DNA of 64,000 nt from Aphrophora alni (Eukaryota > Arthropoda > Insecta > Hemiptera > Aphrophoridae): the NCBI GenBank assembly GCA_963513935.1, contig OY740767.1, positions 155,440,431 to 155,504,430 of the forward strand, read 5' to 3'. Positions 47,425 to 60,524 of this stretch are shown piece by piece (positions within the stretch are counted from its first letter, which is position 1; every line of letters begins with the position of its first letter). A program made the translations under genes and the position numbers. The notes under the pieces are model-generated. The model was not told the DNA's origin. It ran no database searches and saw only the letters and a program-made list of their open reading frames with translations.

Positions 47425-49160
47425 ATGTTGAGCTTGACTTGTGAGATAATATTAGATAGAATCAAACTTTAACACAAGTTCTCACAAAAATTACGTTTAC
47501 TTAATCAAATACATTTTAACGACAAAGTCGCCGTCCGCAGTGATAGATGAGCTACAATAACTAACCTGTGCCAAACCACGTATTTATACAAAACTAAAGG
47601 GGCGTGTCCTAAACCCACTTTCTAATATTAAGGCGTTAACAAGTGCCTAGCGTCATTCTAAATAACTTATATAGAGTTAACATCTAGCTAATACAATATT
47701 CTTAACTAATCTTATATCTAACAATACAATTTATATTTTACATTAATATAGAACTTTGTATCGTACCTAATTCATTATTTACAGTTATATTACGGTACTT
47801 GTTAATATAAAAAGTTTCCCATGCATCTATTGTGTTTAATTTAGTAACTATTTTCAACAACATAGAATTTTATATTTAGAAATAATGTTTTTCCTCTAAA
47901 CAATGTTTAGTCATCGCTGATTTATCAGGCCTATTATATTTGAAGTGGGCAAGTGTTCTTTTACTCTTGTCCTGACATTTCGTTTTGTTTGGCCTAGCCT
48001 ATATATTTCTTCAGACATATTTCACAGTTTATACAATAAATTCCTGATTTATCTTGTTCTTGAATTTTATCTTTTGGATTTCCAAAAATTTTACAAAGAT
48101 TATTCTCGGATGTCATTATTACATTTAAATTTTATTATTTACTTAGCAATTTTTTGCAATATTTCACATTGGAGGAGCAAATGCAGCTTTAACCCATTGT
48201 TATTGAGGCATACTGCCCACAAGAGTACTTCTTGCTTCCTCAATTTTCTTAAATTTCGCTTTCTTCATTATATTATCTATTATTTCTTTAGGATAACCAT
48301 TAAAAATTGCATCACCATAAATATATTGAAAATCTTTTTCGTAATATTTTTTAGACAAAGGTAAGTTTATCAACCAGGGAACCATAGAATTGAAAGCTAC
48401 TCTTTTATGTGCGGGTGAATGGTGTTAATCCTTAGTTATATATCTATCTATTTGTGTAGGCTTTCTATAAACACTAAGCGATAAACTATTCCTTTTTCTA
48501 AACACTTTAAAATCCAAAAATGGAAGATTATTATCTTTTTCAACCACAGTCGTAAACTGTATAGTTGGGTAAAATTCAATGATAATATCACAACACTTTT
48601 CGAGATTTCATTTTCATCAAACATTGCAAAAATGTCCTCCACATACCTCACACACACTCGCTCAAAATATTTTACAGAACTTTTAGCATTTATTTCAAGC
48701 GAACTCATGAAAAAATTAGTGATTAAACTCAACAGGAAGTTTCTCATAACAGTACCTCATTTTCAACTTAAAACTTGCTATTAAACTGAAAAATACTTTG
48801 ACAAATAAACAAATTTATCACTAATAAGTATTCAATCACTTCAGTATCGCTTAAATTACTATTAGTTAACCACTCCTTTATCATATTTATAGTTTCAGCG
48901 ATTGGAACACTTGGATAAAGAGACACAACGTCAAACGAAATTAAGTATTCACTAGGGCTTAATTCAATATTTTGCATTATTTTTATGAACTCGTAAGTGT
49001 TCTTCCCGACAATCGTAGGAGGAGGAGGAGTCAATTGTTGAAGGCATGGCAATAACCAGTTGATATTAGATAAGTTGGGGAATTGATTCCTGACACTAGA
49101 GGCTGCATTATGTAACTTGTACATATGAACTGTAGTCAGATTGTTTACACTCATCACCAA
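47425..49160 (-). mobile_element. Degenerate Penelope-like element (family B)
   Basis: On the minus strand, RT remains run from about 49160 to 48200 and GIY-YIG remains from about 48070 to 47950. A pseudo-LTR-like region at 47605-47425 matches the one split at 253-1760. The RT shows YLISFDVVSLYPSVPI (motif A), NFFMSSLEI, and RYVEDIFAMF where YVDD is changed to YVED. Stops and frameshifts occur throughout. The terminal segment contains a decayed hammerhead-like motif (about 47515-47541). Confidence 0.8.
47940..49160 (-). pseudogene. Penelope-like RT/GIY-YIG pseudogene
   Basis: Three frames are needed. 49160-48768 covers the N-terminal RT with SFDVVSLYPSVPI; 48747-48448 covers the following RT part with YVED; 48385-48200 covers the linker. 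The GIY-YIG part reads SGIYCINCEICLKKYIG and then, after a frameshift, LGQTKRNVRTRVKEH. It complements the 5'-truncated family A copy, because the RT N-terminus is present here. Confidence 0.78.
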
Positions 49161-49544
49161 AGCCTAGCAGTGGTGTTTGGTTGGTTTTTCAGTTAATCCA
49201 ACCACCATTCTTTAGTTTATATACAACATATAAACCTAATAACATTTTGATCTTAATGAATGTTAAATAACAATTCAAGAAACAAGCCACCTACAAAACA
49301 TTTAACTTTTATTATTTCTAGCAGTGAGTAGTGTTTTGTTCTAGGTGGAGTAGCTCTTACTTCTTCGTCTATAATATGTGTCACATCGCGCAATTTGCAT
49401 TAACCTCTTTGAGTTTACAACAATGATTTATTGAATGAATTTAAGACGTAGAACCTAATACTACAGTTCTTTTAAACATTTTAGTGTTATTATTAGTGAG
49501 AGGAATTGTAGTTGAAACCTGAGAATGTTAGGTTGTTTGATACA

Positions 49545-50260
49545 AAATGGATGTCACGTTTTTTGCAGATATATCCGTTTCAAAGTTTCCTGAGTCCAAA
49601 AAAATAGTTTTTGGAATGACATCTTATTGTCATGTGTCGTGTACTATCCAGTACTTTAGAACCTAAATGCACGGATTGATTTTAATGAAATTTGACATGT
49701 ACGCATAATTTGGTCATATCTCGAGACTTTTTTATAACTAAAATTATTAGTAGCTGCCGTAAGAAAAAAAACGATTTTCACCAAATTTTGCTCAAGTATA
49801 GGCTCTAAGGAGCCGAACAGAATGTATTAGTCACCATTAATACAAAATTACGGTCCTTGCAAATCGGCCATGGGGCTATTATAAAATACTTTTAAAAATG
49901 ACTTGAATTCTTTCGTTTAAATTTTAGTAGACTGTGAAGATTAACTCCAAAAAACCTGAGTATAAAATCGTAAGTAAAAAAATAATGGTAAAGGAATATT
50001 TGCCAAAAAAATCGAAATTAAACATGACTGCTGTCATTAAAAGCTCAATTTTATTTGCATATGATTTACATTAAGGACATATTTACACATAAAGCGAAGC
50101 AAGTTTAGGCCTTTATATAAATATGTTTTTTTCAAAGACAAAATCAATGATTAATTAAAACAATTTGACAACTACCAAACTGATATTTTTGGTGACAATT
50201 AATTTTGATTGATCTCTATTTGGATTTAAGGATTGGTGAGTGAAAATGTTTTTGCAATAT
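49545..50260 (+). repeat. Dispersed repeat family R, copy 4
   Basis: It has GCAGATATATCCGTTTCAAAG, TCCTGAGTCC, TTTTAATGAAATTTGAC, an AAGCAAGTTTAGGCC segment and CTACCAAACTGATATTTTTG, in the same order as the other copies. Confidence 0.65.
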
Positions 50261-50629
50261 ATTTGCACCATTTATTTCTCTTATGTAGTGTGCATAAATA
50301 TCTGAACTCTTGTGAAAATATATTAAATTTAATTTGAACAAAAGAACCTGTCAAAAACAAGGTATCAATGTACAATTACACAAATTTTGCAAACATGTAA
50401 ACAATGGAAGATATTGACTTAAACCGACATTTTGTTTTTTAAAAAAAAATTGTTTTGTTTTTCTCATTTTGATGTACATAATTTGAAAGTATATAAAATA
50501 GCAAGAAAATACTATTTGAAATCCAGCATTGAAATCTAAATTTTGCTTTAGAGTGTAGAACCAAAACAGGAATCATAAATAGGCTTTGTTTGTTGAGACT
50601 AAATATTGTACAGACAGGTGCACTCAATG

Positions 50630-51870
50630 TTTACTGAAGGCTGAAACTATTTACATAATAAATATTTTTTATTTATTTTATTCCCCCTCTAGAAACAATA
50701 TAGATACAAAATATTAACACGTCTATACAGCTATTTTAAACAATATAATCAGTAAGAGAGAGAAAAAAAAAAAGAAAAAAATCAAACAAAAAATTTAAAA
50801 AATCTACAATAAACAAAGTGTACATTGACCTGTACCATATTCTTAAATATATACACTGCAACATTCCATAATTAATTATACAAAATTATAAAATCGAATA
50901 ATATTTTACAAATATAACGAAATATAATATCGTGGATATAGCAGACCGGAAAGACGGGAAGGCCACGCCTACCATACTTCAGGCAACCGGGGCGGAGCGA
51001 ATGACATCACGGAAGATAGCGCGATCTCATTGGCTATGACAAAAGATGTTTTAAGTATATTTTAAAGTATTTAATGTAAAAATTTTAGAAATAAGATATT
51101 TTAGTTATAAGGAAAATAGAGAAATAATTATAATACGAGATCGTACAAAATTAAAGTAAAAATTATTACAACATAAAAATCTTTACATAACTTACGACAA
51201 ATAGGTGAGATCTATCCAGAATATTTCGAACTTTCTAATTTTCAAAACAATTTTTTCAAATTCATTTTCTACAATCTAAATTTAATATAATATTTGGTTG
51301 AGAATTTTAATAATTACGATCAGGAGACTGGATAAAGTCGGCACGCTACCTACCCTGAGATTGTTATAATAATGATTAAATATATACATATATTCAATAA
51401 TGAATAGAGATAAACTATTTTAACTTTAAGAATCGCTAAAGATTCTAATTGATGTGATTTACCACAAAGACTTGTAACAAGGGATTAGACCTTATTTGAA
51501 TCTAAAGACATTATTATTATATAAAAAAAAAGGACAATATAATTTTTCACTCGTGCTTGTTATCAAACAATTGTATTTCGTTTAATATTTAACTTGTTTT
51601 TTGTTTTTAATTCTTGATCGTTTTTCTTGTAGTTTTTTGGATATAATAAAATTTAATTTGATTGTTTACTTTGTAAACCCTTGTGTGTGTTCATTTACCA
51701 TTGAGAGTAAAAACGCATAATTAAATAATTAAAAATATATATATTGTAACACTTACGCCCAATCATACTTACACACCTATACATAAAACTAATATACATA
51801 GGCTAGCTTATCTAAACTAAAATTATAAAAAAAACTTTTATATGTATTAGCCACTGTAATATGTAATAAT
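50630..51870. other. AT-rich stretch with a GC-richer island
   Basis: Positions about 50940-51050 are clearly more GC-rich than the surroundings and contain CATTGGCT. This could be a promoter or LTR segment, but no adjacent coding sequence or repeated end was found. Confidence 0.35.
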
Positions 51871-51871
51871 A

Positions 51872-52199
51872 TTTTCACTTGAAATATTATTGTATATCCA
51901 AATACTTGCTAGTAAAAACGTATAAGCGAAAAATCAAATAATTTAAAAAATCAATAAATACATGCGTAAGGGCTGAAAAATGAGTAAAAATTAATTTCAA
52001 TGTCGCATATGCGAGGTAATTAATTTGGAAACTCAAAATTGCAGCAATTAAACGTAAATTCAAGTGAGAGGTCTGCGCCCTGTGCTGGGAAGCGACTAGG
52101 ATAGCTCAGTTGGTAGAGCATTGGCGCGTAAAGCCAAAGGTCCTGGGTTCGATTCCCAGTCTAGGTCGTATATTTTTCACTTGAAATATTATTGTATAT
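51872..52199 (+). repeat. 26-bp direct repeats flanking a 276-bp tRNA-containing segment
   Basis: TTTTCACTTGAAATATTATT plus six further bases occurs at 51872-51897 and again at 52174-52199. The tRNA-like gene ends seven bases before the second copy. The repeats may be target duplications of an inserted SINE-like unit or the trace of a duplication. Confidence 0.75.
52095..52167 (+). tRNA. tRNA-Tyr(GTA)-like gene or tRNA-derived SINE
   Basis: A 73-nt cloverleaf can be drawn. The D stem is GCTC/GAGC, the anticodon stem TTGGC/GCCAA is perfect with loop GCGTAAA, and the T stem CTGGG/CCCAG has loop TTCGATT. Pol III box A (TAGCTCAGTTGG) and box B (GGTTCGATTCC) are intact. The anticodon would be GTA (Tyr). 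Against a working tRNA: the acceptor stem ACTAGGA/TCTAGGT has one mismatch and two wobbles, position 33 is C instead of the universal U, and the intron usual in eukaryotic tRNA-Tyr is absent. Confidence 0.6.
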
Positions 52200-52836
52200 A
52201 AAAAAAACATTTACTTGAATAGAAAATATAATATAGCCTAGTTCAGAGAAACCCCCCCCCCATTACTCTGGTAGAGAAAAAAAAGAAAAACACCCTACTC
52301 CCCTAAAGGCATAGTCCGCTTTGGGGACAGCCACTCCTACATTTTGTGAAATAAAATATGACAGCAGTAAGACAAAATGGACCTAATGATATATAGCTCC
52401 TAGAACAAAAATTATAATTTACAAAGAGTTTTCTTTACCTTTTCCAAAAAATATGGGCGAGCATTCTACACAAATATTAACAATATACATTCACATGTTC
52501 TTACTTATCAAGAGATAAAAAAACTAAAAAGCCAAATCATAATAAAATTGACACATATTCTAAAACATCTGTAAGAGCAATAATAAGGGTCACTATACTA
52601 TTTAATAACTATTAATTACATACATTAAACAAGTGTTCAACCTCCTCCTGTTCAAAGAGCCAATTTCTCAATTTTCGCACACAAAAAAAAGAAATTGAAT
52701 TTCTACATTTGATGTGGCCAGACAAAACATTAAATAATTTTAGCCTGAGGAAACAAAAAGTCTTCATAAAGTAAGTTTTAAAAGGTTTTGGCATTGTAAA
52801 ATTTCCTGTAAAGATAAAGGGAAGAAATGTTGTACC

Positions 52837-53903
52837 TAGATCAATTTACCACTTTAGAAGGAGATAATCCATAAGTTACCTCATTAAACTCTTTTAATGT
52901 TATTCCACCCTCAAGATCTATTTAACTCTTTGTCTTTGCTTATTACTTTTACTGCCTCACATATAAAAAGTTATGTCATGAGTCAAAAAATGCAGGTCAA
53001 GTTTTTAGCACAAATATCCTTTTTTAGATTCCTTGATCTCAGAAAAATGTTTATTGGCATGCTATCTGTTATTTGTATAATATGAAGTGTTCTACATACT
53101 AAACGAGTGTATTGATTTTTATTACATTTGTTAAGTGAGGATAATTTAACCACATTTTGATGTTTATTTGATTTATTTTGCATAAGCTGCCAATTTGGGG
53201 TTAGCTGCAATAGAAAAACACAAAATTACAATTTCCTTAAAATAGGCTCTACGTTTTTTATCAACTTTTGCTCAAGTCAAGCCTCTAAGGATCAAATTTA
53301 AATATATTGGTTATCATCATTCAAAAAATCCCGATTCATGAGTTGCCAGTAAAAAAATAAAAAATCAGTCATAAGAAATAATTTCTCAAAATTGACTAGA
53401 TAGATTTTGTTTAAATTTTAATGAAATGTGATAATTAATGATCCAAACTCGTGTGCTAAATCTCTAGAAAAAAATATTACTATTATAATAAAAATTGACA
53501 AAAAAAAGAACCTAGACCGCTGTCATTAAAAGTTTGATTTTAATCAAATACTATTTACACTGAGCACATGTTTATGGCACGAGCAAAGTAAGTTTAGGCC
53601 CTGTTTATATATAAATATTTTTTTCGTAGTTCAATTTTACTTTTTGACTGCCAACTATCAAACTGACATTTTTGGTCATGAATAGTTTCAATTGGTTTTT
53701 ATTTAGGTTTGGGGATGGGTGATATCAAGAAAACTATTTAATTTTCTAGATAGGTTTATGAGAATGTAAGTGTAATGTTTTTATTTTTGCTTGTTGACCT
53801 CCAGTTGTATCTAAATCAATTTTCCACTTTAGAAGGAGATAATCTATAAATCTTCTCTCATTAAACCCATCTATTGTTCTTCCACCCTCAAGAGCTATTT
53901 GAC
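52837..53903 (+). repeat. About 92-bp direct repeats around family R copy 5
   Basis: CCACTTTAGAAGGAGATAAT lies in both 52837-52927 and 53809-53903, and the two segments match over most of their length, ending in TTCCACCCTCAAGA-type sequence. Family R copy 5 (52966-53760) lies between them. Confidence 0.7.
52966..53760 (+). repeat. Dispersed repeat family R, copy 5
   Basis: It starts AAAAGTTATGTCATGAGTCA and ends with TTTTATTTAGGTTTGGGGAT. Intermediate blocks (AGTTTAGGCCCT, CTATCAAACTGACATTTTTG) are shared with copies 3, 4 and 6. Confidence 0.7.
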
Positions 53904-54789
53904 ACTGAATAAGATGTCTAAATATACGTGCAAGGATTTAGTATATTGTACGTCAGGCAAAACATTTGACCTAGTTCTGAAATCAATAAAATAACGCAAA
54001 TAAATAACATTTATTCACAGAAGGGGGTGGACATAACCTGGTTCATGTGGAATAGGCTGCAGTCACAAAATGATATTTGTTTTTATATTTATCCAAACTT
54101 TGTTTTTATTTTAGTTCAAACAATTTCCTTTTGGCTTTTATGATTTTTAAGTATATTATTATTTATTTGTATAAAAAAAGACAAGAAAAGGAAAATAGAT
54201 AATAGTCTGGTTTATGAAAACCTTTGTCTAAAGTACACAAGAAGAAGAGTTATTACAACAAATTTCAACAATCTAAGTGATGAAATATTAAAAACTAAAA
54301 CTAAACTTCATGGTGCAAGAGCCTAATCCTGCTAGACAGCTTTACAGTAGGGTAATTAATGTGTACTTAGCACATCGCCGTTGTTCTATCCTTCTCAACC
54401 CGATGTCGCTACTAATTGTAGCTTCCCAATTTTCCTGACAAAGCTGTGTCAACTTCGTAAAGTTTGAGCCTCCACAGGTATTAGGCCCGGAACCTCTCAC
54501 TTGTGAAGATAGAACACCGACCACTGACTAGCCAGGAACTTGATGAAATATTATTACTTAATATTGATGTTGAGTCATTACACACTCAGAGGCTCACTTT
54601 TGTGAGTATAAAGGAACCTAATTGAATCTAAGTCTTTTTGTATTAAATCTTGGGTTACACCCCTCTATTTGACAGTATACCACAGTTTTTTAGGCAGAGA
54701 TTATGGTCATAAATGACTGTATACAGTAGAATTTGAGGCATGACTTAAAGAATACACGTATTCATATTTATATAGTCAGGCTGCACTTG

Positions 54790-55345
54790 CAGGCACTATA
54801 ATAAAATCTAGTCTGGTTTAGGAATGCCGAGAGAACCTCAATGCGTTACATCAGGGTAATGTTGCTCTGGGTGCTGGAGCTAAATGGAGCTCTCCATCAG
54901 GGTTTGTGGGACCTGAGCCAGCAGTAGGAATATCTGTGTGTGTACAAGATGGCCATAAATAGTTTATGGGAAAGCTCTAAGGGGTACTCTCACAGTAAAT
55001 CATTACTTAAAGACATTCCTTAGGTATAAAGACATAAGTAGGGGACAACTCAGTAAACTACGACATATTACGAGGCACTGTGGTCCGAGAGTGCACTTAC
55101 ACAGGATAGGAGCTTATCATGGCAAAATTGTGTGTAGACTGTGCAGGAAGGGTGATGTGACTGCAGGCCATATAATTTTTAATTGTGAGACCCTGACCAA
55201 TAAGAGGCACAAAGTTTCGGGAACTATCATTGGACAAGATAGTTAGTGGATTACTCAAACTTGTAAGGGGAACAAATCTGCTAAGCTAGAATGAAGAGGC
55301 TTTAGTTGCACAACAGGCCAGGGTTGGTTTTGGCCCTTTAAACTC
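54790..55345 (+). pseudogene. LINE RNase H and C-terminal zinc-finger remnant
   Basis: Frames read LVWECRENLNAL, GFVGPEPAVGIS, then GQLSKLRHITRHCGPRVHLH and CRLCRKGDVTAGHIIFNC. These match the RNase H domain end and the terminal CxxC...H...C finger of insect non-LTR elements of the I/Jockey type. The RT is not adjacent and stops are present. Confidence 0.7.
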
Positions 55346-56039
55346 CAAGCTAAATCAATCAATATAACCCTCATTAGAGGGGTCTATTATATGGATTGTT
55401 TTTTGTCATTTTAATTACCAAATACATTTATCCAGTAAGTTTGTTTGGTAACGTTAAGAGTGATTTCGACATGTCATCGGTGATTCATCATTATAATCTG
55501 TACATAAGCATGATAATGGCCATAGAAATTAACTAGGAACATAAAATTTGTTATAAGGGACTATTGTCTACTCATACAGAACCCTAATGACATTAAGAAA
55601 AATCTAATTAAAATGTCATCATATATTAAATAATTTTTGTTCATATATCATATCTCACCTAATTTTGAACTTATATAAAAATTTGCAGATTTTAATTCTG
55701 CATATAATGGCACCAACTTGACCTCTCTACAGCGACAAATAGTGGAAAAACTGTCAAAAATATAATTTCGAACCCCAACCTACCAAGAAAATGTGATATC
55801 GTATAATTACTTATCAACTTGTTGATTAGGCGATGACGGCAAGAGGTTTTTTGTATTTAAACAAGACTAAAAAAACTTATACCCTCTTGATGAAGTTATG
55901 AATTCTACAAATTTTTTCCCCTAAACCTGCCACATCTTTTATATAACTCTTATTCACTACGAACAATTTCCGTTTCCAAATTAAAATCATCTACAATCAA
56001 ACAGCACAGCTATGGATACTAGAACAACATTTTCCTATA

Positions 56040-56570
56040 AAAGTTTATTTATAGAATTGTATTGGAAGGCAAGACCTCCGATGAAGTGAGCCAAGTGAGA
56101 GCTATTGGAAGAAGAAGAGTTTATTTATAGAATTGTATTGGAAGGCAATACCTCGGATGAAGTGAGAGCTATTGGAAGAAGAAGAGTTTATTTATAGAAT
56201 TGTATTGGAAGGCAATACCTCGGATGAAGTGAGCCAAGTGAGAGCTATTGGAAGAAGAAGAGTTTATTTATAGAATTGTATTGGAAGGCAAGACCTCGGA
56301 TGAAGTGAGCCAAGTGAGAGCTATTGGAAGAAGAAGAGTTTATTTATAGAATTGTATTGGAAGGCAAGACCTCCGATGAAGTGAGCCAAGTGAGAGCTAT
56401 TGGAAGAAGAAGAGTTTATTTATAGAATTGTATTGGAAGGCAATACCTCGGATGAAGTGAGCCAAGTGAGAGCTATTGGAAGAAGAAGAGTTTATTTATA
56501 GAATTGTATTGGAAGGCAAGACCTCGGATGAAGTGAGAGCTATTGGACGGAGAAGAGTTTATTTATAGAG
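56040..56570. repeat. Minisatellite, 76-bp unit, seven copies
   Basis: The unit starts AGTTTATTTATAGAATTGTA and ends with GGAAGAAGAAG. Two of the seven copies (the second and the seventh) lack the 9-bp CCAAGTGAG and are 67 bp. Copies also alternate between GGCAAGACC and GGCAATACC and between CTCCG and CTCGG, giving a traceable order. A partial eighth unit ends the array. Confidence 0.9.
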
Positions 56571-57279
56571 AAATTTTTTAAAGATTTTTTTTTTTGGAAA
56601 GTCAGACACTTATTCTTTTGGTTTGATTCAGATTTATAGACAATATTTTTTTGGAATTAAAAATTAGATCCATTTTCAATTTTAATAAAATTTTGAATTG
56701 CTGTAGAATTAACAATTCCTTTTTGAAAAGACTACCTTTTTTATGTATTATATTAACACATTTTTTGACTTTTAAACAATTTTTCAAAATTAAAGTTCAC
56801 TTGGAAATTCTTTGTAAATTTTTCACATTCATAGACATTTATATGTTTATTGAATGTGGATATAAATTTTAATTCATTATTAATGTTCATTAGATTTTAT
56901 TGTCTCACAAAAGTTGTCATTTTATTCATATTAAAAAAGATTATACCAACAAAAAATTTCTTTTTGTCTAAAAAATGTATGTTCACATGATTCAAGTTAT
57001 TGGAATAAAATCTCCAAAAAAATTATAAATCAAATCCCAAAAATTACTGTAATAATAATAATAACATTTACAATAAAACTTGGAACACAATTTTTTCATA
57101 TAAATACATTTATTAAGTCAAACATTTTCTCTACCCCCAGGGCCTCGTTTATAGTGAGTGTGGGCTTGGCAATCCTGAGTTACAGTTAAAAACTAATAGG
57201 CACAAACCAAAAATGAACCTTGACTGTACCGGTACTCTTTTAAAAAAAAGTTTAATTTTAATCAAAAGTGAGATACGCT

Positions 57280-57441
<162 letters not shown>

Positions 57442-58019
57442 CAAAGACGATATCCATGATTCATTATCACTTTATGATAACTACTGAAAAGGCATTTTAG
57501 ATGATAATTAGTTTTAGTTTTTGGGATGGGTGTGAGGGAAAGTTTTTACAATGTTTTTGCAGTTTGTTATTTTAATTTCCAAGCAACTATAAATTTTACA
57601 TAATTTTAAAGAAAGAAAACACACCACTCTCACAGATGTATAATTTCGATGAGACAAGCTTATACTGGAGAGCCTTATGTAAAGCTAAAAGCTCGTGAGG
57701 AACGATTTTTTCACATTATTTTGTGCAAATTAAATTTCCAATAAAACACGAGATAGAATTAGAAATGGCTATGTTTGAAACAGAAGATACTCCCTGTCAA
57801 GGTGGTGAAAATGCTATAATATTGGAAGACACAGCTAGAAGCTGATTAAGAAGATCTGAGTTATTATATTTTGACTGAAGATGAAATTGTTGAAAGATGG
57901 TTGGCAACAGAAAGTTCTTGTAGTGTATAAACATGACAAAATTAGAAAACAGAAACAAAAACTTAGTGAATAACAACACCTAAATTTTGTCATTAAGTAT
58001 GTTGACCGAAGCAAAAATT

Positions 58020-58190
58020 AAACTATAATGTGTTGCCTTGGACTGTTAAGTATATCATACAATTAATTAGTGTTGTGTTACGTGCGTATGTGTTATTGCA
58101 AGCCTGACGAAGCCGACAGTGTCCTGCAAAACAGTGCTGTACTATAACTACATTACGGACTGAGGACAACCTCTAAGGTAATTAAATGTA
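58020..58190 (+). mobile_element. Penelope-like terminal fragment (family D), degraded hammerhead
   Basis: It shares TATAATGTGTTGCCTTxGAC with 60070 and CGGACTGAGGACAACCTCTA with 60535. The hammerhead part has CTGACGA at 58104-58110, but stem II is broken (GCCG against CTGC) and GAAAC is replaced by AAAAC, so it should be inactive. Confidence 0.6.
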
Positions 58191-60136
58191 TGACAAAAAT
58201 TAAAATAGCCTATATCTGGATATTATTACCATTTGAAGCACATGCACAAATCATTTAAGTATTGATTTCTTTCATATCGGTTAATTTAATATTTGTTGTA
58301 TTTCAAGTGTTGAATAAAAATCAGGGTTTCTTTTCTATAGGGTATTTTAAACATATGTCGGTTCATTTTATATGTTTTTTTCTATCACAACTTTCATTAA
58401 TTATGATAACTTAGAGCCCCAATGAGTCAGATTATTGAGGTTCTATTTTAACACTTTATTATAGTCGAATCAACTTGTCCATGTTTTGGAACCGTGCAGC
58501 TACTCTTTTAAGAGAGACTATTTTAAAACAGGAAATAAAATTAAAAACCTTGCACAAATGTAATTTGGTCTAGTTGGGTAGAACCTTATTTATAATTTTC
58601 ATAACAATTTGTATACTGTTTGTATACTACATTATCTGCTCTAGTAATTGCAATTGTAAGTTAGGTTTTACCATTCGTTAAATATTATTGGTATTTAACA
58701 TAAAAAGGCTAGACAAATTCAAATTGTGTTTTATCAATAGTTCCTTCTATCTGTATATATTAAAACCAAGGACAAGGTCAGCAAAAGAATGGACAAGTAA
58801 ATATAACTTGTAAAAAACATTAGACAAACTTTTTTTTACAAACTTATATAAAACTATCATTCTCAAAATATGCTCTAATGATTTTATTAAACAGTTGGCT
58901 CTAAACATCCAAACAAAACTTATTAGTCACTAGCTCCCCAGAAACACTGGTTTAAAATGTTATCTGTTAAAAAAGATAAGTGAACTATGTGTGCTTTTGT
59001 AAAGATTAAATATCTCAAAACTATTTAAATTAAATTATTAGAAAATTTTACACTCAAAGTAACGTGCTGTTAATAAAAAATAAATTACAGATTGTTATTA
59101 AACTGAAAAAATATAAATCAAACCTGAAGGTGATCAGGATACAGTTCTGCATTTTTTTTTTAACAACTTGTGCCAATTTTGGTTTAAGTATTCAAAGTTT
59201 CAAGACCCTAAACTTGATTAATTTCCTGTTTTTACCCGACTTCTTAAACCACCATTTTACTGTTTTGATTGGGTTCATAAAGATTATATTTTAGAAAAAT
59301 CGTTTTAAACCTATTTTGAAAAGAAATCAAGGATATTGGTCATGTGGCAGCTACTCCTAATTTCTGTCTTATTCAATCTCCCAATTATGTCTCCATATGA
59401 TCTAAATACCATAGAGCCTTTCTATTTAATAAGCAGCTAGGAGACAATTTTGTACATTGTACTAGCCTTGTCATGATCTTTAAAAATTACACTACGTAAA
59501 ACAAAAAATATATAAACAACAACAAAATCATACACATCCCAAAACCCCTTTGTCATTAAATAGGTGGCCATCCCATGCATTCATCTATAGAATAAAAAAA
59601 CATTTTCTCTTAAATATCGTACTATTTCTTTTTTGAAGGACTTTTCTTCTGTTATTATTTTGATTTTACATGGAAAACAGTTGTGGAGGATGGCCCCATA
59701 AATTGCTGGTGATATTGTAGTTTGAGCAAGCCTATATTTTGATATAATTAGATTGTGTGTTTTTCTTGTGTCATCTCTATGTATTTAACTATGTGTGAAA
59801 CTTAGAATACAGAATGACACTCAAGATGTAAATTGAAGGGAAAGTTAAAATATCCAGACAAGAGTCTCTAGACTTCTTACCAAAGATAACTCGAACTGCA
59901 TACTCATAAATTTTGATTTTTTTAACATTGGCCCCTTTGAAGTATCTCCCCATATAGCAACACCATATTGGATATGGTCGTAAAATAGACCACAATATGC
60001 CATTCTTATAACTGCTAAAGTGCAATAATATGATTTTTTTAAACGTAAAATGAAGAATTTTATTTTATAAAGTATAATGTGTTGCCTTAGACTGTTTAAT
60101 ATATAATATAGTTAATTTTTTTTTTATTTTTTATTA

Positions 60137-60340
60137 TACATTTTTCGGACATTTGCCATCATTTGTATGTTAGAAATCAAAACACAACGTTTCGGGAATA
60201 AGAATCAATTCCCGTTATCAAGTGACTAAAAACTAAAGAAACATGAAACTAGAAACTATGCCTACGTAAGAAGTAAAATAATATATATTTGATTTGTTGA
60301 TTTCTAACACACAAATTATGGCAAATGTCCGAAAAATGTA
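60137..60340 (-). mobile_element. Foldback element with 44-bp inverted ends and hammerhead-like core (family E)
   Basis: Arms 60137-60180 and 60297-60340 share TACATTTTTCGGACATTTGC and differ at only about two bases. The minus strand of the interior reads TTGATAA, a 7-bp stem CGGGAAT/ATTCCCG, then GAAACGTT. That is the hammerhead order with a mutated box I. The layout resembles the other Penelope pseudo-LTR pieces. Confidence 0.55.
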
Positions 60341-60478
60341 CAATAATAAAATTGAACTTCCATCATTAACAAATAACTTCAATCAGAGAATAGTTAATTA
60401 CCTTAGAGGTTGTCCTTAGTCCGTATTATAGTTATGGCTACAGCGCTGTTTCGCCGAACACTAACGGCTTCGAAGTGC

Positions 60479-60524
60479 GGGTCTGACGAAGCCGACAGTG
60501 TTCGGCGAAACAGCGCTGTAGCCA
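60479..60524 (+). ncRNA. Hammerhead ribozyme candidate (family D)
   Basis: CTGACGA (60483-60489), stem II GCCG/CGGC (60491-60494, 60503-60506), GAAAC (60507-60511) and stem III ACAGC/GCTGT ending in GTA at 60520 are all intact. Stem I is weak (GGT with GCC, one wobble). The neighbouring inverted copy on the minus strand lacks the start of the CTGACGA box, so only the plus-strand copy has a full core. Confidence 0.65.

Noticed and set aside
54342..54524. 60-residue minus frame rich in Gly/Ser at a GC-richer spot
   Set aside because: No family was recognised and it lies near LINE debris; there was not enough evidence to call a gene.
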